A stretch of DNA of 64,000 nt, from positions 1-64,000 of the forward strand of contig NZ_FCOJ02000029.1 in the NCBI RefSeq assembly GCF_001545035.1, in the 5' to 3' direction. The position numbers and the translations under genes are program-made. This stretch comes from Caballeronia glebae. GTDB taxonomy: Bacteria; Pseudomonadota; Gammaproteobacteria; Burkholderiales; Burkholderiaceae. Under the pieces are notes generated by a model. It was given only the letters and a program-made list of their open reading frames with translations, did not search any database and had not been told where the DNA came from. Positions 35,387 through 43,790 of this stretch are shown piece after piece (position 1 is the first letter of the stretch; each line of letters begins with the position of its first letter).

Positions 35387-35593
35387 ATGTCTACTGGTAC
35401 GGTCAAGTGGTTCAACGACGCGAAAGGCTACGGATTCATCACGCCCGATGAAGGCGGCGAGGATCTGTTCGCACATTTCTCGGCAATTCAGATGAACGGT
35501 TTCAAGACGCTCAAGGAAGGCCAGAAGGTCAGCTTTGAGATTGTCCAGGGACCCAAGGGCAAGCAGGCTTCGAACATCCAGGAATCGGCCTGA
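35387..35593 (+). CDS. cspA: Cold-shock domain protein (CspA/CspD family)
   Basis: A 68-residue single cold-shock domain. RNP1 is KGYGFITP and RNP2 is DLFAHFSAI, after the N-terminal TGTVKWFNDA. It binds single-stranded RNA and acts as an RNA chaperone. AGGGGAA lies ahead of ATG 35387. In E. coli cspD is also next to clpS, so this gene holds the cspD position, though its length is nearer CspA. A strong promoter, long leader and strong terminator surround it. Confidence 0.93.
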   Translation: MSTGTVKWFNDAKGYGFITPDEGGEDLFAHFSAIQMNGFKTLKEGQKVSFEIVQGPKGKQASNIQESA

Positions 35594-35618
35594 CCGCTCG
35601 ATCCGGCTTTGCCTCGTG

Positions 35619-35646
35619 AAACCCGGCCGTCGCGCCGGGTTTTTTT
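35619..35646 (+). terminator. Intrinsic terminator of the cold-shock gene
   Basis: Stem AAACCCGGC / GCCGGGTTT with a 6-nt loop, followed by a T run to about 35646. Confidence 0.88.
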
Positions 35647-35699
35647 ACGCCTCGCCTCGCACATTCGCGTCGAACATATATGAGACATGCCCGCAAACT

Positions 35700-35735
35700 A
35701 AAAACCCCGAAAAGCGTAGGCCTTTCGGGGTCTTT
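35700..35735 (-). terminator. Intrinsic terminator of icd
   Basis: On the minus strand ACCCCGAAAGG...CTTTTCGGGGT is followed by TTTTTAG. The stem is about 10 bp and lies roughly 30 bp past the icd stop. Confidence 0.85.
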
Positions 35736-35763
35736 AATGTCGGCATCGAATTGAGGTGAGTCC

Positions 35764-37020
35764 TCACATATTCTCGATCATCACCGCTCCGAAGCCCGAA
35801 CACGATACTTGCGTCGCGCCTTCCATCAGGCGTGCGAAGTCGTATGTGACGCGCTTCGAAAGAATCGACTGCTCCATCGACGAAATGATGCGGTCCGCCG
35901 CTTCGAACCAGCCGAGATGGCGCAGCATCATTTCAGCCGAGAGAATTTCCGAGCCCGGATTCACATAGTCCTTGCCCGCGTATTTCGGCGCGGTGCCGTG
36001 CGTCGCTTCGAACATCGCAACGGAATCCGACATGTTCGCGCCCGGCGCAATGCCGATGCCGCCCACTTGTGCCGCGAGCGCGTCCGAGATGTAGTCGCCG
36101 TTGAGATTGAGCGTGGCGATCACGTCATATTCGGCGGGACGCAGCAGGATTTGCTGCAAGAATGCGTCGGCGATCACGTCCTTCACGACAATGTCATTGC
36201 CCGATTTCGGATGCTTCACCTTCATCCACGGGCCGCCGTCGATCAGCTCCGCGCCGAATTCCTTCTGCGCGAGCGCGTAGCCGTAGTCGCGGAACGCGCC
36301 TTCGGTGAACTTCATGATGTTGCCTTTGTGCACGAGCGTCACCGAGCGGCGATCGTTGTCGATCGCGTACTGAATCGCCTTGCGCACGAGCCGCTCCGTG
36401 CCTTCGCGCGACACCGGCTTGATGCCGAGTCCCGACGAATCCGGGAAGCGGATCTTCGTCACGCCCATTTCCTCGCGCAGGAACTTGATGACCTTCTTCG
36501 CTTCGGGCGACTCCGCCGGCCATTCGACGCCCGCGTAGATGTCTTCCGAGTTCTCGCGGAAGATCACCATGTCGATCTTCTCCGGCTCGCGCACCGGCGA
36601 CGGCACGCCCTTGAAGTAGCGCACCGGACGCAGGCATACATACAGATCGAGTTGCTGACGAAGCGCCACGTTCAGCGATCGGATGCCGCCACCGACGGGC
36701 GTCGTGAGCGGTCCTTTGATCGACACGATGTAGTCCTTCACCGCGTCGAGCGTTTCGTCGGGCAGCCACACGTCCGGGCCGTAGACGCGCGTGGCCTTTT
36801 CGCCGCCGAAGATTTCCATCCATTGAATCTTGCGCTTGCCGCCGTAGGCCTTTTCCACCGCCGCGTCGACGACCTTGATCATCACCGGCGTGATGTCGAC
36901 GCCCGTGCCGTCGCCCTCGATATACGGGATGATCGGCTGGTCCGAAACGTTGAGCGAGAAGTCCGCGTTGACGGTGATCTTGTCACCGTCCGCCGGAACC
37001 TTGATGTGCTGATACGGCAT
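35764..37020 (-). CDS. icd: NADP-dependent isocitrate dehydrogenase
   Basis: A 418-residue TCA-cycle enzyme converting isocitrate to 2-oxoglutarate. The E. coli-type layout is clear: IPYIEGDGTGVDITPVM, GGGIRSLNVALRQQLDLYVC with the substrate-binding and phosphorylatable Ser region, NLNGDYISD, and HGTAPKYAGKDYVNPGSEIL, whose Lys-Tyr and Val match the NADP-specific form. ATG 37020 has GGAG about 7 nt upstream; the longer frame lacks one. It is divergent from rluE, as in E. coli. Confidence 0.96.
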   Translation of the reverse strand: MPYQHIKVPADGDKITVNADFSLNVSDQPIIPYIEGDGTGVDITPVMIKVVDAAVEKAYGGKRKIQWMEIFGGEKATRVYGPDVWLPDETLDAVKDYIVSIKGPLTTPVGGGIRSLNVALRQQLDLYVCLRPVRYFKGVPSPVREPEKIDMVIFRENSEDIYAGVEWPAESPEAKKVIKFLREEMGVTKIRFPDSSGLGIKPVSREGTERLVRKAIQYAIDNDRRSVTLVHKGNIMKFTEGAFRDYGYALAQKEFGAELIDGGPWMKVKHPKSGNDIVVKDVIADAFLQQILLRPAEYDVIATLNLNGDYISDALAAQVGGIGIAPGANMSDSVAMFEATHGTAPKYAGKDYVNPGSEILSAEMMLRHLGWFEAADRIISSMEQSILSKRVTYDFARLMEGATQVSCSGFGAVMIENM

Positions 37021-37222
37021 GGTCGACTCCAAATAAGGCCGGGCTTGAATGGAAGCAAGCAAACTGGATAGAGAGCGATGCGATGCAGCATGCGCGGGCG
37101 GCGACGCCCATGCGATGAAGTTCACGACATCATTCTAACCATGCTGGCCTGTCCCGGCGCGCCCGGAGCCACCGCGCGCATGCATTAAGATGCCGCATCC
37201 GATCACGCCGCGCGCCGCCCGC

Positions 37223-37798
37223 ATGTCACTCATCGCCCTGAACAAGCCTTTCGGCACCATCTGCCAGTTCTCCGCGCACGACACGCGCGCGTCGCTTGGC
37301 GACTGGGTGAAGACGCCAGGCGTGTATCCCGCGGGCCGGCTCGACGCCGATAGCGAAGGCCTGCTCCTTCTCACCGACGACGGCGCGCTGCAGGCCCGCA
37401 TCGCGGAGCCGCGTCACAAGCTCGTGAAGCGCTATTGGGCGCAGGTCGAAGGCGCGCCCGACGAAGCCGCGCTCGCGCGTCTCGCTAAGGGCGTCGATCT
37501 CGGCGACTACGTCACGCAGCCTTGCCGCAGCGCGTTCGTCGATGAACGCGGCGTCAACGCGCTCTGGCCGCGCAATCCGCCGATCCGCTTTCGCGCCGCC
37601 ATTCCGACGACGTGGATCGAGCTTGCTATCACCGAAGGCAAGAACCGGCAGGTCAGACGCATGACGGCGGCCGTCGGCTATCCGACCTTGCGGCTCGTGC
37701 GCGTCGCGATCGGCGCGCTCGATATCTTCACGCTCGGCCTCGCGCCCGGCGAGAGCGTCGAGGTTGCGCCGCGCGCGCCGTGGCAGCGCGTTCGTTGA
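37223..37798 (+). CDS. rluE: 23S rRNA pseudouridine synthase RluE-like
   Basis: A 191-residue enzyme of the RsuA/RluE group without an S4 domain. Motifs are IALNKPFGTICQFS, AGRLDADSEGLLLLTDDG (catalytic Asp41) and EGKNRQVRRMTAAVGYPTLRL. The absence of S4 and the icd neighbour both point to RluE, which modifies U2457 of 23S rRNA in E. coli. ATG 37223 gives the family start. It is the second pseudouridine synthase in the window, after RsuA at 2429. Confidence 0.88.
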   Translation: MSLIALNKPFGTICQFSAHDTRASLGDWVKTPGVYPAGRLDADSEGLLLLTDDGALQARIAEPRHKLVKRYWAQVEGAPDEAALARLAKGVDLGDYVTQPCRSAFVDERGVNALWPRNPPIRFRAAIPTTWIELAITEGKNRQVRRMTAAVGYPTLRLVRVAIGALDIFTLGLAPGESVEVAPRAPWQRVR

Positions 37799-38186
37799 AT
37801 TGCATTCAACTATCCTGAATATAAGCGGCGGGCACCGTTTAGCGCGATGCGTTTAAACGTCGTGTCATGAAGATGGAGTAGCGCATATCGCGCTGTGCGT
37901 ATCTTTTTTTGTCCGTGCGCAATTTTCTCTGTAAATCGCGTCAACCGACTCTTCTCGCGACACGTTAAGGGCGACAGATGCCGCGCAAAGCTATCCGGCA
38001 TGAGCGAATAGCCGATTACAAACGCCCTGGTGCTCCAGGGAATTTGAAAGGTTCAAGCTTCACAGTCGCATCGAATTAAATTAATCGATATGAACTGTCA
38101 ACCGAAAGGTAGGTGGCTCGTTTACCGACATGAATGACTCATTGACCGGGTCGTTTGGTTAATTAACTCAAGCTGAGGATTCACAA
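37799..38186. other. AT-richer intergenic stretch before small secreted protein
   Basis: About 390 bp without a supported gene. It contains a 6-bp hairpin CCCTGG-TGCT-CCAGGG near 38026-38041 and a possible weak -35 box TTGACC at 38142-38147. A ribosome site GAGGA lies just before the ATG at 38187. The drop in GC suggests a long regulatory region. Confidence 0.5.
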
Positions 38187-38384
38187 ATGAACAAACTGAT
38201 CGCTGCTCTCGTCGCTGGCCTGTTCGCAACCGCCGCTTTCGCACAAGAAGCTTCGGCACCGGCCGCTGCTGCACCGGCAGCTGCTTCGTCGGCTCACAAG
38301 TCGTCGACGCACAAGAAGTCGCACAAGAAGTCGCACAAGAAGGCAGCCGCTTCGGCTCCTGCAGCAGCTTCGGCAGCTCAGTAA
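38187..38384 (+). CDS. Small secreted Ala/His/Lys-rich protein
   Basis: 65 residues. A clear signal peptide (MNKLIAALVAGLFATAAFA) would be cut before Gln20, leaving a 46-residue mature chain made almost wholly of Ala, Ser, Pro, His and Lys, with a central HKKSHKKSHKK block. The basic block is encoded by a 12-bp tandem repeat (38310-38343). The composition recalls periplasmic acid-shock-type proteins, but I cannot assign a family. Codon use is strongly biased, suggesting high expression. It has its own ribosome site and a structured 3' end. Confidence 0.75.
   Translation: MNKLIAALVAGLFATAAFAQEASAPAAAAPAAASSAHKSSTHKKSHKKSHKKAAASAPAAASAAQ
38310..38343 (+). repeat. 12-bp repeat CACAAGAAGTCG encoding the HKKS block
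   Basis: Two perfect copies (38310-38321, 38322-38333) and a third of 9 bp, in frame, within the small secreted protein gene. Confidence 0.85.
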
Positions 38385-38397
38385 GTTCGTTGTAAGA

Positions 38398-38444
38398 GGC
38401 GGTATAGCGAAGTCAAGAACGAGCTTTACCGCCGTCTTTACGGC
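38398..38444 (+). other. Two consecutive hairpins in the 3' UTR of the small secreted protein
   Basis: GGCGGTA (38398-38404) pairs with TACCGCC (38427-38433), and can extend through AGC/GCT. The overlapping GCCGT-CTTT-ACGGC (38431-38444) can form a second stem. Together with the terminator that follows, this makes a strongly folded 3' end. Confidence 0.55.
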
Positions 38445-38448
38445 GTTG

Positions 38449-38485
38449 AAGGGCAGACGGCCGCAAGGCCTCTGCCCTTTTGTTT
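38449..38485 (+). terminator. Intrinsic terminator of the small secreted protein gene
   Basis: AAGGGCAGA (38449-38457) pairs with TCTGCCCTT (38471-38479) around an inner GGCC-GCAA-GGCC stem, followed by TTGTTTTG. Confidence 0.85.
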
Positions 38486-38576
38486 TGTGCTTTTGTCTTG
38501 TGTCCGCGCATCGAGTAACATGCGCGGGGTTTGCCCGGTTCAGGCGCAAACGATCGAATAGAAAGGGAGCTTTGCC

Positions 38577-39089
38577 GTGAATCTCGTCTCGCGCTTCTCG
38601 AATCAACGACTCAACATCGGCAAGCTTGCGCGCGCGTGCGTGATCGCCCTGGCCCTGCCCTTTGCCGCATTGCCGCTCGCGCAAGCGCAGACAATGCCGC
38701 CGGGCGCCAAGCAGCCGTCCGATTTTCCGCGCGCGAAGCTGACCGCGGGCATGTATGTGATCGACGCCGCCGTCGCCGCGAACGATGCGGATCGCGAGCA
38801 AGGTCTCATGTATCGCACGAAACTCGCGCCGAACGAAGGCATGCTCTTCGTGTTCAACGAAAATGCCGTGCATTGCTTCTGGATGAAGAACACGCTGATC
38901 CCGCTGTCGATCGCGTTCATTCGCGCGGACGGCACGATCACCGACATCGACGAGATGCAGGCCGAAACGGAGAACAATCACTGCCCGCGCAACAACGGCG
39001 TGTATGCGCTCGAAATGTCCAAGGGCTGGTTCGCCGCGAAGGGCATCAAGCCGGGCATGCAGATGAAGGGCTTGCCCCGCGCGCAATAA
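38577..39089 (+). CDS. DUF192 family periplasmic protein
   Basis: 170 residues with an N-terminal signal peptide ending AQA|Q at about residue 37. The DUF192 core carries the diagnostic GLMYRTKLAPNEGMLFVF, HCFWMKNTLIPLSIAFI and VYALEMSKGWFAAKGIKPG. The function of this family is unknown. It starts with GTG 38577 after GGGAG. A terminator follows and no operon partners are seen. Confidence 0.88.
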   Translation: MNLVSRFSNQRLNIGKLARACVIALALPFAALPLAQAQTMPPGAKQPSDFPRAKLTAGMYVIDAAVAANDADREQGLMYRTKLAPNEGMLFVFNENAVHCFWMKNTLIPLSIAFIRADGTITDIDEMQAETENNHCPRNNGVYALEMSKGWFAAKGIKPGMQMKGLPRAQ

Positions 39090-39107
39090 CGCATTCTCGC
39101 CCGACTG

Positions 39108-39143
39108 AAAAACCGGCGTCGTCGCACGACACGCCGGTTTTTT
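39108..39143 (+). terminator. Intrinsic terminator of the DUF192 gene
   Basis: AAAAACCGGCGT (39108-39119) pairs with ACGCCGGTTTTT (39131-39142), and T continues. Confidence 0.88.
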
Positions 39144-39304
39144 TTGCGTCCGAAAAGTCCCTTGCCCCTAGCTGGCAGGATTCCTGCAAAGACCCTGCCG
39201 ACGCGCTATCCTAAAAGGATTCAGCGCGACACATCTCACCACTTCAGGTCGCGCCGACGGTCGCCGCATGGCGACCGGGGTCGACATATCCACAGGAGGT
39301 TCAC

Positions 39305-41410
39305 GTGCCCCGCAAGACTCCTATCGAGCGCTACCGGAACATCGGGATCAGCGCTCACATCGATGCCGGCAAAACCACGACTACCGAGCGCATCCTTTTC
39401 TACACCGGCGTGACGCACAAGATCGGCGAAGTGCACGACGGCGCGGCCACGATGGACTGGATGGAGCAGGAGCAGGAACGCGGCATCACGATCACCTCCG
39501 CGGCGACGACGGCCTTCTGGAAAGGCATGGCGGGCAATTATCCGGAACATCGCATCAACATCATCGATACGCCGGGGCACGTGGACTTCACGATCGAAGT
39601 CGAGCGCTCGATGCGCGTGCTCGACGGCGCGTGCATGGTCTACGACTCCGTCGGCGGCGTGCAGCCGCAATCGGAAACCGTCTGGCGTCAGGCGAACAAG
39701 TACAAAGTGCCGCGCATCGCGTTCGTCAACAAGATGGACCGCGTCGGCGCGGACTTCTTCCGTGTGCAGCGGCAGATCGGCGATCGTCTGAAGGGCGTCG
39801 CGGTGCCGATCCAGATTCCGATCGGCGCGGAAGATCACTTTCAGGGCGTCGTCGACCTCGTGAAGATGAAGGCGATCATCTGGGACGACGACAGTCAGGG
39901 CATCCATTTCAGCTATGAGGAGATTCCCGCCAACCTCAAGGACCTCGCCCACGAGTGGCGCGAAAAGATGATTGAGGCCGCGGCCGAAGCGAGCGAGGAG
40001 CTGCTCGAAAAGTATCTTGAGGATCACCACAGCCTGACCGAGGACGAGATCAAGGGCGGGTTGCGCAAACGGACGATCGCCAACGAGATCGTGCCGATGC
40101 TGTGCGGCAGCGCGTTCAAGAACAAGGGCGTGCAGGCGATGCTCGATGCCGTGATCGACTACCTGCCCTCGCCCGTCGACGTGCCCGCGATTCTCGGCCA
40201 CACGGAAGACGACGAGGAAGCGGAGCGCCATCCGAGCGACGACGAGCCGTTCTCCGCGCTCGCGTTCAAGATCATGACCGATCCGTTCGTCGGCCAGTTG
40301 ATCTTCTTCCGCGTGTATTCGGGCGTCGTCAATTCGGGCGACACGGTCTACAACCCGGTGAAGGAAAAGAAGGAGCGTCTCGGCCGCATTCTGCAAATGC
40401 ACGCGAACGAGCGCAAGGAAATCAAGGAAGTGCGCGCGGGCGACATCGCGGCGGCGGTCGGCCTGAAAGAAGCGACGACCGGCGACACGCTGTGCGATCC
40501 GAACCAGGTCATCATCCTCGAACGGATGATCTTCCCCGAGCCCGTGATCTCGCAGGCCGTCGAGCCGAAGACGAAAGTGGACCAGGAAAAGATGGGCATC
40601 GCGCTCAATCGTCTCGCGCAGGAAGACCCGTCGTTTCGCGTCACGTCCGATGAGGAATCCGGCCAGACGATCATCTCCGGCATGGGCGAGCTGCACCTCG
40701 AAATTCTCGTCGACCGGATGAAGCGCGAGTTCGGCGTCGAAGCCACGGTCGGCAAGCCGCAGGTCGCGTATCGCGAGACGGTGCGCAACAAGGTCGAAGA
40801 CGTCGAAGGCAAGTTCGTCAAGCAGTCGGGCGGACGCGGCCAGTACGGTCATGCGGTCATCGCGCTGGAGCCCGACCCGGGCAAGGGTTACGAGTTCGTC
40901 GATCAGATCAAGGGCGGCGTGATTCCGCGCGAATTCATTCCGGCGGTCGACAAGGGCATTCAGGAAACGCTGAAGGCAGGCGTGCTCGCGGGCTATCCGG
41001 TCGTCGACGTGAAGGTGCGGCTGACCTTCGGCTCGTACCACGATGTCGATTCGAACGAAAACGCGTTCCGCATGGCCGGCTCGATCGCCTTCAAGGAAGC
41101 GATGCGCCGCGCCAGACCCGTGCTGCTCGAACCGATGATGGCCGTCGAAGTCGAGACGCCCGAGGACTTCATGGGCAACGTGATGGGCGATCTCTCGGGC
41201 CGGCGCGGCATCGTGCAGGGCATGGAGGACATCGCGGGCGGCGGCGGCAAGCTCGTGCGCGCGGAAGTGCCGCTCGCCGAGATGTTCGGCTACTCCACGT
41301 CGCTGCGTTCGCTGACGCAGGGCCGCGCGACCTACACGATGGAGTTCAAGCATTACGCGGAGACGCCGACGAACGTGTCGGAGGCCATCATCAACTCGAA
41401 AGCGAAATAA
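39305..41410 (+). CDS. fusA: Elongation factor G
   Basis: A 701-residue ribosomal translocase GTPase. G1 is AHIDAGKTT (17-25), G3 is DTPGH (88-92) and G4 is NKMD (142-145); domains II-V follow with normal length. GTG 39305 has AGGAGGT at 39294-39300. The gene is not in a str operon (no rpsL, rpsG or tufA nearby), so it is probably a second EF-G copy, as known in Burkholderia. From sequence alone I cannot say whether it works in elongation, recycling or a stress role. Confidence 0.92.
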   Translation: MPRKTPIERYRNIGISAHIDAGKTTTTERILFYTGVTHKIGEVHDGAATMDWMEQEQERGITITSAATTAFWKGMAGNYPEHRINIIDTPGHVDFTIEVERSMRVLDGACMVYDSVGGVQPQSETVWRQANKYKVPRIAFVNKMDRVGADFFRVQRQIGDRLKGVAVPIQIPIGAEDHFQGVVDLVKMKAIIWDDDSQGIHFSYEEIPANLKDLAHEWREKMIEAAAEASEELLEKYLEDHHSLTEDEIKGGLRKRTIANEIVPMLCGSAFKNKGVQAMLDAVIDYLPSPVDVPAILGHTEDDEEAERHPSDDEPFSALAFKIMTDPFVGQLIFFRVYSGVVNSGDTVYNPVKEKKERLGRILQMHANERKEIKEVRAGDIAAAVGLKEATTGDTLCDPNQVIILERMIFPEPVISQAVEPKTKVDQEKMGIALNRLAQEDPSFRVTSDEESGQTIISGMGELHLEILVDRMKREFGVEATVGKPQVAYRETVRNKVEDVEGKFVKQSGGRGQYGHAVIALEPDPGKGYEFVDQIKGGVIPREFIPAVDKGIQETLKAGVLAGYPVVDVKVRLTFGSYHDVDSNENAFRMAGSIAFKEAMRRARPVLLEPMMAVEVETPEDFMGNVMGDLSGRRGIVQGMEDIAGGGGKLVRAEVPLAEMFGYSTSLRSLTQGRATYTMEFKHYAETPTNVSEAIINSKAK

Positions 41411-41497
41411 CCGCGATCGAACCGTGTAGTATCGGAAGTCCGTTGCGCGCTCCGTTGGTGGCGGCAGCGGACTTTCCTTATCCGCAGACGATACGAC

Positions 41498-41980
41498 ATG
41501 AGCGACCCACATCAGCACATCGATTGGCGCGAACACGGCGTCAAGGTCATCAAGGGCGATCAGCTCGACACCAACACCCCGCAGACGCCCGGCATGAACC
41601 GCGCGGCCGCCATCAACGCGGCGCGCGTCGGGGCGCAGAAGATCTGGGCCGGCACGGTCACGATCCATCCGAATGCGAAGACGGGCGCGCACCATCACGG
41701 CGCGCTCGAAAGCGTCATCTATGTCGTGCGCGGCCAGGCGCGCATGCGCTGGGGCGAGCATCTCGAATTCGTCGCCGAGGCCGGTCCCGGCGACTTCATT
41801 TTCGTGCCGCCTTACGTGCCGCACCAGGAAATCAACGCCAGCACCGACGACCCGCTCGAATGCGTGCTCGTGCGCAGCGACAACGAAGCGGTGGTGGTGA
41901 ATCTGAACATCGATGCCGTTGAAAAGCCCGAGGAAGTCTATTGGGTCGATCCGATCCACAAGCATCCACACGATCACTGA
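41498..41980 (+). CDS. Cupin domain protein
   Basis: A 160-residue single-domain cupin. The first metal motif is GAHHHGALESVIYVVRGQARMRWG and the second is PGDFIFVPPYVPHQEIN. This resembles small sugar- or ligand-binding cupins and some isomerases. It is 145 bp upstream of the dipeptide-type ABC transporter and may be coexpressed, but no terminator or promoter settles this. The substrate is unknown. Confidence 0.85.
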   Translation: MSDPHQHIDWREHGVKVIKGDQLDTNTPQTPGMNRAAAINAARVGAQKIWAGTVTIHPNAKTGAHHHGALESVIYVVRGQARMRWGEHLEFVAEAGPGDFIFVPPYVPHQEINASTDDPLECVLVRSDNEAVVVNLNIDAVEKPEEVYWVDPIHKHPHDH

Positions 41981-42124
41981 AGCGGGCGCGGGCACGCGCG
42001 AGAACAGAGGCGGCGTGTTCCTTGCTACCCCGAAACGACGCGGCGGCGCTTTCGGCGCGGCTAACCTGGTCGCTTGCACGGCGAAATGCGCGTGCGAGCG
42101 CTACAACTACAACATCCGCACACG

Positions 42125-43786
42125 ATGAAGAAACCTTCGACCGACGCGCATCTTCTCGAACTGGCCCGTCCTCGCGCGGGCGAACTGGGCAATCACGCGA
42201 TCGACGAGTTCATGGCCGGGCGGCTCACGCGCCGCGAGTTGCTGCGCCATGCGAGCATGCTCGGCCTGGCGCTCGCCGCGGGCGGCGTGTTCGGCATGCC
42301 GGGCGCGCGCGCACAGGGCGCGGGCAAGCCCGGCGGCACGATCCGCGTTGCGCATCTGATGCCCGCAGGCGCGGTCGATCCGCTCACCGTGACCGACGCG
42401 GCGGGTCTCGCGCTCATCAATCAGACGGGCGAGTTCCTGATCGACGACGACAGCGAGCATTTAACGCTCAAGCCCGCGCTTGCGCTGTCGTGGTCGTCGA
42501 ACGCGAAAGGCGACGTGTGGACTTTCAAGCTGCGCCAGAACGTGAAGTTCCACGACGGCCAGCAAATGACCGCGAAGGACGTCGTCGCGACCTTCAACCG
42601 TCTGTCCGATCCGGCGACGGGCTCGGCTGCGCTTTCGGTGCTGAAGGGCGTGCTGTCGAAGAATTCGGCGAAGGCCATCGACGATCACACGGTCGAGTTT
42701 CACCTCGACGCGCCCAACGGCAATTTCCCGTACTACGTTTCCTCGGACACGTATAACGCCGTGATCCTCCCGGCGAATTTCAGCGGCCCTTACGAGAAGA
42801 CGTTCATGGGCACGGGCGCGCTGAAGCTCGAAAAATACACGCCGAAGGTCGGCGCGTCGTTCGTGCGCAATCCCGACTACTGGGGCGAGAAGTCGCTGCC
42901 CGATCGCGTGACCTTTTCCTTCTACGCGGATCAGCAGGCGCAACTCCTCGCGATGCAAGGCCGCCAGGCGGACGTGATGGGCGACTTCACCGTGCAGGGC
43001 GGCGTCGCGATGCTGACGAATCCGCAGTTCAAGGTGCTCGGCACGAAGTCGAGTTCGCACCGGCAATTGCACATGCGCTGCGACATGGCGCAGTTCAAGG
43101 ACAAGCGCGTGCGTCAGGCGCTCGCGCTCGCGATCGATCGCGAGGTCATCGTGAAGGGCTTGTTCCGCGGGCGCGCGCAGGTCGGCAACGACAGCCCGTT
43201 CGCGCCGGTATTTCCGTCGAGCGATCTCGCCGTGCCGCAACGCAAGATCGACATCGCGCAGGCGAAGAAGCTGATGAGCGATGCGGGCGTCGCGAACGGT
43301 TTCGACGTCACGCTCACGACCGAAAAATACATGGAGATTCCCGATCTCGCGGTCGTCGTGCAGAACGCGGCGAAGGCGATCGGCATTCGCATCCAGTTGA
43401 AGGTGGAGAGTCAGGATCTCTATTACGGCTCGGGCACGTTCGGCAAGTCGGACTGGCTAGATTCGCCGCTCGGCATTACCGATTACGGGCATCGCGGCGT
43501 GCCGAACGTGTTCCTCAACGCACCGCTGACGAGCGGCGGCACGTGGAACGCGGCGCACTTCAAGAATCCCGAGTACGACAAGCTCGTTACGCAGTTCGTC
43601 GCGGCGCTCGATGTCGCGTCGCAGAAGAAATTGTCCGGGCAGATTCAGCATTTGTTGCTCGACGAAACGCCAGTCGTGATCCCCTACTTCTACGACCAGT
43701 TGATCGTCACGCGCGCCAATGTCTCCGGCGTGCGCTTCAACGCGATCTCGCAGATGTGGTTCGACCGCGCGACGATCTCGGCCTGA
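42125..43786 (+). CDS. Dipeptide/oligopeptide-type ABC transporter binding protein, Tat-exported
   Basis: A 553-residue SBP family 5 protein. The long N-terminus has a twin-arginine motif (TRRELLRHA, Arg36-Arg37), a hydrophobic stretch and a cleavage site near ARA|Q (63). The mature body has HDGQQMTAKDVVATFNRL and LALAIDREVIVKGLFRGRAQ, typical of DppA/OppA-like proteins. Tat export suggests folding or cofactor loading in the cytoplasm before export. It heads a four-gene importer operon (4 bp before the first permease). The ligand could be peptides, nickel or opines. Confidence 0.88.
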   Translation: MKKPSTDAHLLELARPRAGELGNHAIDEFMAGRLTRRELLRHASMLGLALAAGGVFGMPGARAQGAGKPGGTIRVAHLMPAGAVDPLTVTDAAGLALINQTGEFLIDDDSEHLTLKPALALSWSSNAKGDVWTFKLRQNVKFHDGQQMTAKDVVATFNRLSDPATGSAALSVLKGVLSKNSAKAIDDHTVEFHLDAPNGNFPYYVSSDTYNAVILPANFSGPYEKTFMGTGALKLEKYTPKVGASFVRNPDYWGEKSLPDRVTFSFYADQQAQLLAMQGRQADVMGDFTVQGGVAMLTNPQFKVLGTKSSSHRQLHMRCDMAQFKDKRVRQALALAIDREVIVKGLFRGRAQVGNDSPFAPVFPSSDLAVPQRKIDIAQAKKLMSDAGVANGFDVTLTTEKYMEIPDLAVVVQNAAKAIGIRIQLKVESQDLYYGSGTFGKSDWLDSPLGITDYGHRGVPNVFLNAPLTSGGTWNAAHFKNPEYDKLVTQFVAALDVASQKKLSGQIQHLLLDETPVVIPYFYDQLIVTRANVSGVRFNAISQMWFDRATISA

Positions 43787-43790
43787 ACGA

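Noticed and set aside
39236..42079. A 947-codon minus-strand frame opposite fusA and the cupin gene
   Set aside because: Antisense shadow: both forward genes have full motifs, and the reverse product has no domain features.
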